64,000 bases of DNA from Nelumbo lutea (taxonomy: Eukaryota; Streptophyta; Magnoliopsida; Proteales; Nelumbonaceae): assembly GCA_022828595.1 (NCBI GenBank), contig JAKGHH010000002.1, positions 40,952,222 to 41,016,221 of the forward strand, read 5' to 3'. Both the position numbers and the translations under genes were made by a program. The notes beneath the pieces are model-generated. The model did not search any database, was not told the origin of the DNA, and saw only the letters and a program-made list of their open reading frames with translations. Positions within the stretch are counted from its first letter, which is position 1. The number at the start of each line of letters is the position of its first letter. Below are positions 47,166-57,195 of this stretch, piece after piece.

Positions 47166-47687
47166 TGGTATCGGAGCACTAATCTTTCGACTGGTTACTG
47201 CAAAGAAACCCTAGGGTTGGTCGTAGAACACAGCTAGACCTACATCTAGGGTTTCCCTTGGTTGTAGGGCCCAAGGGGAGTTAGACCCAGAGGCTGATGC
47301 CCTAATAGACGCAGTACAACAGACTGTAGCCATTTGGCTAAGATAGATCTGTGTAGAACAAATCTAGGCGGAAGGACTAATCTCAGCAGTCCTAGAACTG
47401 TTCGTGGGTGAGGTTATAACCTACGATAGCAGTGCTTTAGCACACAGTAGAAGCCAACACAACAAGTTGCAGGCTGCGGCAGCAGTGATTAGAACACAGC
47501 AGAAGGTAGCACAACAGAGTATAATCTGTGACAGCAGTAATTAGGGCACAGTGTGCAGTGTAGTACTCGGTGTTTCAGTTCTGTGTCGGGTTCTCAGGAC
47601 TGAGTTTACAGTGCAGCAAGTTCCGTAAGTGTGAAACAATTCACTATATATTGTTTTTATAGTCTTGACATTTACGAGTAAGTGAAG

Positions 47688-50600
47688 ATGTCTTCCATAT
47701 CCGGGGAAGTGTCTTCTAGAGATGTTAGGGCTTGTGGGAGGTCTCCTAATCTGGAGAATCCAAATCTGTACAGCCTACAGATCACAAGTGTGTTGTTGGA
47801 TGAGTACAACTTCAGAGAATGGTCTGTCTCAGCCATGCTTTTCATCACATCCCGGGAACTCACTGGTTACTTGGACGGGCAGAAGAAGGAACCAGAAGTG
47901 GGGAGTGCTGAATATGCAGCTTGGCGCAAGGAGAATGCTACAATTATGTCCTGGCTACTTGCCTCAATGACTCCAAGAGTAGCTAGGACTGTTCAACATT
48001 TCTCCACGGCTGCCAAGATATGGAAAAAAGTTTCTAAAACCTATGAGCAGAAAAAGAATAATGCCAGAATTTACAGACTGAATCAAGACATTGCTGCCTT
48101 GAGGCAAGGAGATATGAGTGTTGCAACATATTTTGCTACACTAGAAGGACTATGGGAAGAGTTAGATCACCACCTTATTATTGATTGGGAGAGTGCCGGA
48201 GACAAGGAAAAGCATGACAAACAAGTTGAAGAGAGTAGAGCATTTAAGTTTCTGGCTGGCCTAGATCCCATATATGAGAGCATAAGGCCCCAAATTCTGG
48301 GAAGGGATGAAATGCCAGACTTACATCATGTTTACTACCTTGTGAGGAATGAAGAGGTGAGAAGAAAAGAGATGCAGGTTGATACTCAAACAAAACTAGC
48401 TGAACAGTCTATGGAACATTCGGCCCTAATCTCTACAAATCAAAGGGGAAACAAGCACTCTGACAAGAGACATCTGAAGTGCACCCACTGTGGAGGGGAA
48501 AGGCATGTGAAAGAGACCTGTTGGGTTCTCCATCCGCATCTGAAGCCAGCTGCATTGAGGAAAGATAAGAAGCATCAAAAGGGTCAATTTGCAAGTGTGA
48601 ATCTGGCTACGGGTCAAAGTGATGATGGTTCAAAACACTCATCTACAGTTACTTCCTCTTCCATGGGACAAACTACTAATTCCCCTCAAACCGGGTCCTT
48701 GGGTTTTACTGCCGATGAGGTAGAGGTACTTAGCTGGGCCCTAGCCCGTCTAAGGACCAATTCTCTTCCATCCTCCTCCCTTGCTAGATCAGGTATTGTC
48801 TCTGCCTTTAGTGCAACTAGTACTATTGATCCTGCCTCTTGGATTATTGATTCTGGTGCAACTGACCACATGACACACATGTCTTCTCTATTTTCTTCCT
48901 ATCATTTAATGTCTGGCCAAGATAAAATGAGGGCTGCTGATGGTTCTCTCTCTACCATCTCTGGGAAAGGAGTGGTTGACCTAAGCAAGGACCTCTCACT
49001 CAAATCTGTCTTGCATGTTCCCAGTCTTTCTTCAAATCTCTTATCTGTTTCAAAGCTTACCAAAACTTTGAATTGCAGCATAACCTTTTTTCCTACTCAT
49101 TGTGTCTTTCAGGACAGATTGACGAAGAGAACGATTGGGAGCGGTCATGAGTGTGGAGGTCTCTACTACCTTGATGCAGACATCAGTTCGGCCTTGCAAA
49201 CATCTACTACTTGTAGTCAATCCAATGTGGAGTCAATAGATAGGTTACATCTGTGGCATGCTAGGGTAGGTCATTTACCTTTTTCATCATTGGAAGTGTT
49301 GTTTCTAGAATTATTCAAAGGTGTTTCAAGTCAAGAGTTAGTTTGTGAAGTCTGTCAACTATCAAAGCAATGTAGAACTGTTTATTCAACTTCGAGTAAT
49401 GAAATTCGAGCTTCTTTTGACTTAGTCCACTCTGATGTTTGAGGCCCCTCTCCCATTATTTCTGTTGATGGCTTTCGATACTTTATCAGTTTTATTGATC
49501 ACTATTCTCGATGCACATGGATCTACTTATTAAAAGCATGAGAAGAAGTGTCGCAGGTAACCATGACATTTTGCAAAATGATTGAAACACAATTTGGTAC
49601 GAAGGTCAAACAATTCAGGTCAGATAATGCTGTAGAATACTTTGAAAGGTCATTGAATCTGTTTATGGAGGATGCTGGAATGATTCATCAGTCATCTTGT
49701 GCTAGTACCCCCCAACAGAATGGGGTTGCTGAGCGCAAGAATAGGCACCTATTGGAGACTGCTCGAGCCTTACTATTTCAGCACAAAGTTCCAAAAAACT
49801 ATTGGTCTCAAGCAATCCTTACTGCATCATATCTGATAAATCGAATGCCATCCAAGGTATTAGGGATGAAAACTCCTTTCTTTGTTCTTTGCCCTCATCT
49901 TCCTGACTTTTCTCTTCCACCAAGAGTCTTTGGTTGTGTATGCTTTATACATGTCAAGGATCCGAAGAAGACCAAATTGGACCCTAGGGCTACAAAGGGA
50001 ATCTTTTTGGGGTACTCCCCTACTCAGAAGGGATACAAGTGTTATAATCCAGTCACCAAGAAAAAATATGTCACAAAGGATGTGGTATTCTTTGAGTCTC
50101 AATCCTATTTTCATTCTTCCCAGAATCCTCTTCAGGGGGAGACTAGTGGGATGGAAGAGGATTCTTCTGTTCTCCCATTCTTTATACCTCTCTCTACCTC
50201 AGGCCTTCCATCTTCTCCTCCTGATCCACCTAGTTGTGGTATCCCGGGTGAATCTAGTGAGGCTCCCATTGTACCAGCTACTACTAGTGATGTTGCAAAT
50301 ATTACTGAAGACTCCAGCAGGCTGCAAAGAGATATCAGAACCACCTACAACAGAAGGAAGAAGGGTCCTCTAACTCATGACAGCAACCAATTGGACTCGG
50401 ATCAACCTGTCTCAGAAACTCAAGGTAATCCTATTAGTTCTTCTCTTCTGTGCATGTTCCTACCAGGTATTCTGAGGCAGTATCTGACCCAAAATGGAAA
50501 GAGGCTATGGACGAAGAAATGAAGGCCTTAATGAAAGCAAGGACTTGGGAATTAGTGGATCTACCAGAAGGGAAAGGCACTGTTGGATGCAAGTGGGTGT

Positions 50601-51970
50601 TCACTATGAAGCATAGGGAGGACGGGTCCATTGAGAGGTACAAGGCTAGACTGGTAGCAAAAGGGTTTACTCAAAAAGAAGGGATTGACTACAAAGAAAC
50701 CTCTGCTCCGGTGGCAAAACGCAACACAATCCGAGTTCTATTATCATTAGCTGCAAATTTCTCATGGAAGCTACATCAGTTGGACGTGAAGAATGCTTTC
50801 TTGAATGGCGACCTGCATGAAGAGGTTGTTCATGGATCCTCCACCAGGTTATGGTTTTGGCAAGAAGGTATGTAGACTGAGAAAAGCCCTATACGGCCTT
50901 AAGCAGTCCCCTCAAGCTTGGTTTGAGAAGCTATGTGGGGTCATGAAGAAAGGGGGTTACACTCAAAGTGGGGCAGATCATACCCTATTCATAAGGAAGA
51001 GAAATGGCAAACTTACGACACTTATTGTCTATGTGGATGATATGGTAATTACAGGGGATGATCAGGAAGAGATTAAAAGACTAAAGGAGGTTTTGGTTGC
51101 TGAATTTGAGATCAAAGACCTGGGCCAACTGAGATACTTTCTTGGGATTGAAGTTGCAAGGTCCAAAGAGGGCATCTATATATGTCAGCGGAAGTACATC
51201 CTTAATCTTCTTCAAGAGACAGACATGATGGGGTGTAGGCCAGTAGATACTCCAATAGAACAGAATCATGGTCTACAGGAGTCAGTAGGAGAGGAGGACT
51301 ACCTTGATAAGGAAAGATACCAAAAGCTGGTGGGGAAGTTGATTTACCTGTCCCTCACTCGCCCTGACATTGCTCATGCTGTACATGTTGTTAGTCAGTT
51401 CATGCACACTCCTAAAATCCCTCACATGAAAGCTGTGGAAAGGATCCTCAGATATTTGAGGTCTTGCCCGGGGAAAGGGATTCTGTTAAGAAAAACAGTA
51501 ATCAGTTGAAGGATATACTGATGCAGATTGGGCTGGCTCTGTTGGGGATAGGAAGTCTACTTCTAGGTACTGCACCTTTGTTGGAGGAAATTTAGTTACA
51601 TGGATGAGTAAAAAACAGAATGTGGTTGCTAGATCTAGTGCAGAGGCCGAATACCGAGCTATGCTCATGGTGTTGCTGAACTTTTATGGCTTAAGATCCT
51701 GCTTGGTGAACTTGGAATAAAGATTGAGTGTCCTCTCAGGTTGTACTGTGACAACAAGGCTGCCATCAACATTGCAAATAACCCAGTGCAACATGATAGA
51801 ACGAAACATATTGAGATAGACCGTCACTTTGTTAGAGAAAGAATTGTCTCAGGAGAACTCTACATTCCTTATACTCCCTCTGAGATGTAGATTGCAGATG
51901 TTCTGACTAAAAGGCTAGCTACAGTGAAATTCGTGGACTTACTTGGCAAGCTAAACATGATTGACATCCA
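47688..51970 (+). pseudogene. C16 gag-pol (moderately preserved)
   Basis: A 584-codon open stretch from the ATG at 47688 covers gag (EYNFREWSVSAMLF, TLEGLWEELDHH), zinc knuckle CTHCGGERHVKETC (about 48481-48522), protease DSGATDHMTH (about 48850-48879) and pre-integrase CEVCQLSKQC. It ends where the conserved Trp of HSDVWGP is TGA (49440-49442). A further stop is near 49540. Integrase 49548-50420 is open with FRSDNAVEYFE and TPQQNGVAERKN. About 135 bases of the integrase-RT linker are deleted near 50440 relative to C13. RT has a one-base frameshift near 50826, then YVDD (about 51034-51045); a small deletion near 51505 precedes RNase H (51515-51970), which has stops. Confidence 0.9.
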
Positions 51971-51989
51971 TGCTTGGCTTGAGGTGGAG

Positions 51990-52252
51990 TGTTGGTTCGG
52001 CTGTCTTAATTTGTATGTTTATCTTTGTTGGGTCTTAAGTCATTAGTTATTGGGCCTAATCTTATTTAGTGTTTATTTTGACTAGGTGTCGCATCACTAA
52101 TCAAGGGCATTCTTGTCTATTTATGTAATATTATGTAATGTTCTTATATATAATAGATTAGGGCTGGCTGAGGACTATTCTGCCGCCCATCTCATATCTT
52201 CTTCTTCTTCTTCCTCTTCTTCTCTCATTCGACAGCCCTATTTCAGCAAACA
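51990..52252 (+). repeat. C16 3' LTR
   Basis: 263 bp, right after GAGGTGGAG (a mutated GAGGGGGAG polypurine tract, 51981-51989), ending AGCAAACA before the TCATT target copy. Confidence 0.93.
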
Positions 52253-52257
52253 TCATT

Positions 52258-53125
52258 GAAGGAGGATTCCAATAGAGCTCTTCAGATTATTCTCTCTTTA
52301 CTCTCAAGCATCCTCAAGGCTTGACTCTTCTTCTAGTAGCTTCTTAGCCAATCCTTCAAGATGGAGCCCGATCCAATGACCTGTTTTCTTGGTCTTTTGT
52401 TTACTTAGTGCTAGGGGATACTTTGTCAACCAGCAGAAATATGCTAGTGACTTGATTAAGATGGCCAATCTCTCAGTATGGATGATGGACAACTTCTTCC
52501 TGACACCACTTATATCATCAGCTTGTTGGTAGTCTCATCTATCTTACCATGACCTGGCTAGATATATCTTATGTTGTCCAGATAGTCAATCAGTTTGTCT
52601 GCTCCTCGGCAACCTCATTTCTCCACAATCCTTCGAATGATCAGATATGTTATAGGAACATTGCCTTATGCACTCTTCTTCTCATCCTCCTCATCCCCTT
52701 AGTTGACTACTTATGTTGATGCTGATTGGGCTGGTTTTCTTGGGTGATTCACTCATTTCTTTGAAGTGTAAGAAGCAGCACAAAGTCTCCAAGTCATCTC
52801 TTAAAGGCAAATATCATGCTATGTCATCTATTTGCAGTGAGCTCATTTGGCTTTAGGCTATTTTTCATGACCTAACCATTGATCATCCAGCCCCTATTCC
52901 TTTATTTTCTTATAACATGAGTGCAATCAAGATCGCCTCAAACCCAATCTTTCATGAACAAACTAAACACACCAAGGTTGATTGCCACTTCATTAGAGAT
53001 CTCACTACGGGTCACATCACTCTTCCTTGTGTCATCCAATCTCTTCACCAAGGCTATGACTTGCACGAGACATAATTTCCTTATGGACAAACTGATGCTC
53101 TTGCCTCGGCATCAGTTTGAGGGGG
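52258..53125 (+). pseudogene. C15 RT and RNase H, second part
   Basis: Heavily decayed: EGGF and SDYSLFTLKHPQG (52258-52315), GSLIYLTMTWLDISYVVQIVNQFV (about 52525-52600), ADWAGFLG-like (about 52717), KCKKQHKVSKSS (about 52768-52800) and NPIFHEQTKHTKVDCHFIRD (about 52941-53000), the RNase H C-terminal signature. Ends at GAGGGGG (53119-53125), the polypurine tract. Divergence from all other elements here marks it as an old, separate family. Confidence 0.78.
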
Positions 53126-53298
53126 TGTAGAGAAGATGGGGGGTTAATATTGTAATTTTACTTCTCGTTTATTTGCTATATTGTACACTACCTTTGTACA
53201 TCTCTGTATTTTATCATTCTTGTAAGGACAAGATTGTCCATTTACAGTTTTACACAATATATAAATATATCTCTTTCTGGGCATCTGGGACTGTAACA
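53126..53298 (+). repeat. C15 3' LTR (right end approximate)
   Basis: Starts TGTAGAGAAG directly after the polypurine tract. A CA at 53297-53298 (ACTGTAACA) is a plausible end, giving about 173 bp, similar in length to the C11 LTR. There is no second copy for confirmation. Confidence 0.55.
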
Positions 53299-53702
53299 CA
53301 CCCAACCAAATCATGTTTCTCTCTTGTTTCCTATCTATTTTGACTAGAACCGGCAAACAGAAATTGGGGGTCATGATTATAAACTCCATCTACGTTCTGC
53401 ATTCTGGCTCTTGCTATATTTAGATTAGGAGAGTGATTTGGGCACATTAAATTCTAGACAAAGTGACGCCCCTTAATCACTATTCTAAAGTACATATTTT
53501 AAAATATACTAGTGCCTTTATGCATCAAATTTTAATAATTATATAAAAGGGAACCTATTGTATTTTAAGTAGGGTTGTGGCTGCTTTATGTAAGATCTCC
53601 ATAAATGAACCCCTTTTGGTCATTCTAGAGCTTGGAGATTCCCTACTAATTCTTTGATATTTTACATTTTTTGGTAATGGTTTTCTACTCATCATGCTCT
53701 AG
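53299..53702. other. Formin intron, last 0.4 kb
   Basis: AT-rich non-coding sequence that ends in the splice acceptor CATGCTCTAG (53693-53702). No repeat recognised. Confidence 0.6.
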
Positions 53703-53774
53703 GTGCTTGCTGATAAATTGCCAGAAACTATAGATTTTCAAAAAGACCTTGTCAGCTTGGAAGTTGCATCAAAG
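53703..53774 (+). CDS. Formin-like protein, FH2-domain exon b
   Basis: A 72-base exon of exactly 24 codons, VLADKLPETIDFQKDL... ending VASK, continuing directly from MHYLCK of the exon at 7378-7472. In plant formins this stretch (VLAEKLPE.. DLVSLEAA) follows the LMHYLCK segment of FH2. Acceptor CTCTAG, donor GTATAA. The downstream intron is 78 bases. Phase 0 at both ends. Confidence 0.93.
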
Positions 53775-53852
53775 GTATAATGATATTGTTTTTGGATTAT
53801 TTTCTTTCACTTGTAGATAATTTGATGTCTGAACTCATTTGTTTCCACACAG

Positions 53853-53969
53853 ATACAACTAAAGTATTTGGCAGAAGAGATGCAAGCCATTAGCAAAGGC
53901 TTGGAGAAAGTTGAAGAGGAATTGATTGCATCTGAAAATGATGGTCCTGTATCGCAAACTTTTCACAAG
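53853..53969 (+). CDS. Formin-like protein, FH2-domain exon c
   Basis: A 117-base exon, 39 codons: IQLKYLAEEMQAISKGLEKV, then EEELIASENDGPVSQTFHK. It is the helical region near the C-terminal end of FH2, strongly conserved in plant formins. Acceptor CACAG, donor GTATTT; phase 0 at both ends. The following intron is 8.9 kb and contains C17. Confidence 0.94.
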
Positions 53970-56874
53970 GTATTTTTATAAATGTCTTTAAATAATACTG
54001 TTGCCAAAATGGATGCTTTTTTTTCATGTTCCAAAATCCATCATACAAAATAAAAATAGAAACAATAACATTAACAACTGGTTTTCTTTTTGAACATATG
54101 AGGTAAGTATTTTCTGCCATGCAATAAATCTTAAACATTTTCAAATAAGCAATCTTTCAGACCAATGTATTTAAGTTTATCATCTTCAATGGTAAATCAT
54201 CTAAGGACATTCAGTTGTTATTGTTCACTTGTTGCACGTATGCATTCCCTTTTTTGTGATTAACAAAGAAAAAAAAAAGAGATAAATGAAAAGGATAGAA
54301 GTACACGAGATGTGGGTATCCATCAACTGCTTATTCAAGGGATTTAAGTTCAGTCGATTTTATAGTCAATAGGGGAGGATCTTGTGGGGTGATGATTTTG
54401 CCTTGTAGTGCTTTGTTTGCTTTTCTCTCATGTTTTTGTATTGGGTTGTCAAGAGAATCTCTCCGATTCTGCATTTATTTTCTGTTTTTTAAGGAATTTA
54501 TGGAGAGCTTTGTCACCTCCAAGAAAATAGATCAGCCAAAATAAATTGTATAAATATATACCAGTTCCCAAACCAACAATCCTTTGCAGAAGATATATGA
54601 AAATGCTACCAAGATAGCTAACATGAAGCATCCTCCACCATAACATCAGAAAGGAACCACAACCTAATTACTAATTCTAAATCTCACTAACCCTCATCTT
54701 ACCATCCTAATCCCTCTGTCTCACCCCTAACTGATCTACACTGCCTATTTTCTGCCTCTACCACCTCTCCTTCTACCCCTAACTCTCTTGGAGTCTCCCC
54801 TCGCATGGCTAAGGGGTTTAAACTGTTAGAATTTCCTTGCTCTTTTTCCTTTTTCTCCTTCCTCTAGCTTCCTCTAACTTTTACCATTAGAGCTTTCTTA
54901 ATTGCCAACTTGCTACAAGTTTTAACTCCTCCAACAGATGGCTTCTCTCCTATTGCACCTTTTTTCTGCCTCTCAATTTCTTCTAGTCTCTTAAATGTCT
55001 CCCTAGTAGATATCTTTTCTCCCAGAAAGGAAAATCCACACACTGTTTCATCTAGTTGTTTCTCTTATTAGCAGAGGCTAGCATACATGAATACAAAGAA
55101 GAGAAGCTATTTTGGTGGTGTGTTTGAAAGAATACAACCATGGTTTGTAATTTCGATAGCAATGGAGATTTCACCATGATATTTTGTTAATTTTGCTAAG
55201 ATATATGAAAATTCTAAAAAAATAGAGAAATTTTCTAAGAACATGAAAATGATTAATAAACCTTCAAGGAATCGTTAGAAGCATAATTGTGCATTCAATC
55301 TTAAAAACCACCGAAAACAATTATATAGATCAATAAGGAAAGGTTAGGGGACTTAAATAGGTATATTTCTCACTGTCTCCCCTTTTCTCTTTTAGCCATC
55401 TTCCCTCCATTATGTATGTCATATACTTGTCAATTATTTTGTCTTTTTTTGTTGTTATCATACATTTTGTCTTTATAGTGACTTAGTTAGTGAATCATTT
55501 AAAAGTAGTAATCCAATCATCAAATCACTGAATCCCCATTTTTTCTTTTAGGAAAAGATTTAAAAAAACTATGATGGTTTTAATGAAATATCAGAAAGCT
55601 TCTAATTATATTTTAAAGTTTTAAACCTTAAATTCATAGTCCGTCAATGAAATCTGAAATATCGCTGTCATATTGGCAAAATATTGGAGATATTAAGAGA
55701 AATAAAATGATTGTTGGAAATTTTCATACTTCCACTAGGAAAATGGGGAGATTTCAGAAATTTTACCAAATCTTGCTGATATTGTGAACCATGATGCGGT
55801 TGAGTAAGTTGCATTTAGGATTGTTATTGCTGGCTAATTTGTTGTATGTTTTTCTTCATGTTGTGCACACTGTGTTGGATTTTGATAGACCCTTCCTCTT
55901 GAGGACCTCCACATATCTGCCCCCTTTCCTCTGTCTTTGCACACCCCTTCTGCACATCCATGTCCATGTATGTTTCCTTCTATCTTTTCTTATTCAACGA
56001 AACCAACTATATTGCCGATTTTTCATCCCTACACCATCTATACAATTATGCATCAGAAAGATCCTATCGACTTTGAAGCTTTTCCTAAACCCTACCATCC
56101 CTAGGGCAAATTAACACAACGTAGGAATAAAACCCAATTGATACCTTCCATTCTTGTATGTTTATACAAATAAATGGCTCTAAAGTCAAGATTAGAAAAA
56201 TCAAAATGCTGTGGATCTATGTGGCAAGATTTATTTAGACATTTCCTTATTAGTAAATTGTAGGAAGCATCATATAGGATGTGTAAGAGCATACACTTGC
56301 AAATCACCATAGAGCCAGTTTAGTCCATCCGGTCCAGTCTGGTCCAATTAACAGCCCAGGCTACCAAGAAGTAATTCAGAGAAAAATTATAGAAGAAGTG
56401 ATTGACAACTGTCCACTTTAGTTGATGTGGCATGGAAGGTTCTAGAAACCTCTCCACTTAATAAATAGAAAATATAAATAATATTGGGAAATTAGCCACA
56501 GGAGGGGGGGAGGTCTCTCCACTGAAATTTCTCCCAAGTCTTCCTTCTACCAACATTCTCTCTCAGACCCCTTTCCTCTCTCTCTCTCCAGTCAGGCCAT
56601 GGCTAGTTTCTCAATCTTTCTCTTAGATCACTGACTTACAGGAACTATGGTGGCCCAATCCCTTGCCAGAGGATACATAGTGCAGTCCCTCCGGGGGGGT
56701 CCAGATAATCTTCATTTCTCCCTTCGGCTGTTTCTCGGACCTTTGGGGTTTGACCATGAATGCCACATCCCTGGAGCTTACAGGATGAATAGCACAATGG
56801 TATCTATGTAGGCAACTGAATATCTAAATGAGACTAGATTGATATTGTTATAAGTTATGTAAATTATTCCTTTT
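53970..56874 (+). other. Formin intron, part before C17
   Basis: About 2.9 kb of AT-rich sequence with no recognisable coding similarity or clear transposon ends. 54650-55080 is pyrimidine-rich. Scattered short open frames (for example 55791-56114) show no family motif. It ends in a T run (56871-56878) where C17 inserted. Confidence 0.55.
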
Positions 56875-56879
56875 TTTTC

Positions 56880-57195
56880 AGTTGAAAAACAGTCCTAGAA
56901 GTGGGGATTGTGTTTGAAACGAAGGAGACTAGCAAGAGAGATTAGAGAAGAAGAGAGAGCTGCGGCAAGGAGAGTTAGAGGATGAGTGTTTCGAACATAA
57001 CCTCCCTCTAACTCTCTAATACACTTTTATTAAGTTAATCTTTTAGTAATTACAAGAGAGGTCCTTAGTTGGACAAGAAATTACAAAAAGAGGAACATAA
57101 AAGAGTATGGGCCCAGAATAAGGTCCATTACAGAGAAGAACATAGAGATAACATACAGTAACAGCCTATGGGCCATTCGGCCCATCTTCTCTACA
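56880..57195 (-). repeat. C17 3' LTR (left copy)
   Basis: 316 bp; bounded by TTTTC on the left and the polypurine tract complement on the right. Differs from the right copy at four positions. Confidence 0.95.

Larger units (their letters stand above)
46889..52252 (+). mobile_element. C16: complete Ty1/copia element inside C15
   Basis: Flanked by a perfect TCATT duplication (46884-46888 and 52253-52257), with LTRs 46889-47165 and 51990-52252. The primer-binding site TGGTATCGGAGC (47166-47177) has one change. The host RT frame is continuous across it. The LTRs differ at 7 of about 263 aligned bases plus one 14-bp indel (about 2.7% by eye), making it the second youngest complete element. Same orientation as the formin gene. 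Confidence 0.95.
46678..53298 (+). mobile_element. C15: old Ty1/copia element, 3' part, split by C16
   Basis: The outermost recognisable copia layer. 46678-46888 carries RT ([40 protein letters not shown]); C16 is inserted at 46888; RT resumes at 52258 (EGGF, SDYSLFTLKH) and runs to RNase H and a putative 3' LTR (53126-53298). The left part lies beyond or was lost with the 5' end of C11. Confidence 0.8.
7473..53702 (+). other. 46.2-kb formin intron filled with retrotransposons
   Basis: GT-AG intron (GTATGA ... CTCTAG) of 46,230 bases between two adjacent FH2 exons, phase 0. Nearly all of it can be assigned to LINE or copia sequence, in nested layers. Sense-strand elements are the L1-type LINE, C6, C7, C10, C11, C12, C15 and C16. 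Antisense ones are the RTE-type LINE, C5, C8, C9, C13 and C14. The intron identity rests on the uninterrupted FH2 reading across it; I have no transcript evidence. Confidence 0.85.

Noticed and set aside
55791..56114. 107-codon open frame in the formin intron
   Set aside because: No recognisable domain, no codon or splice evidence, and it lies between two confirmed FH2 exons.
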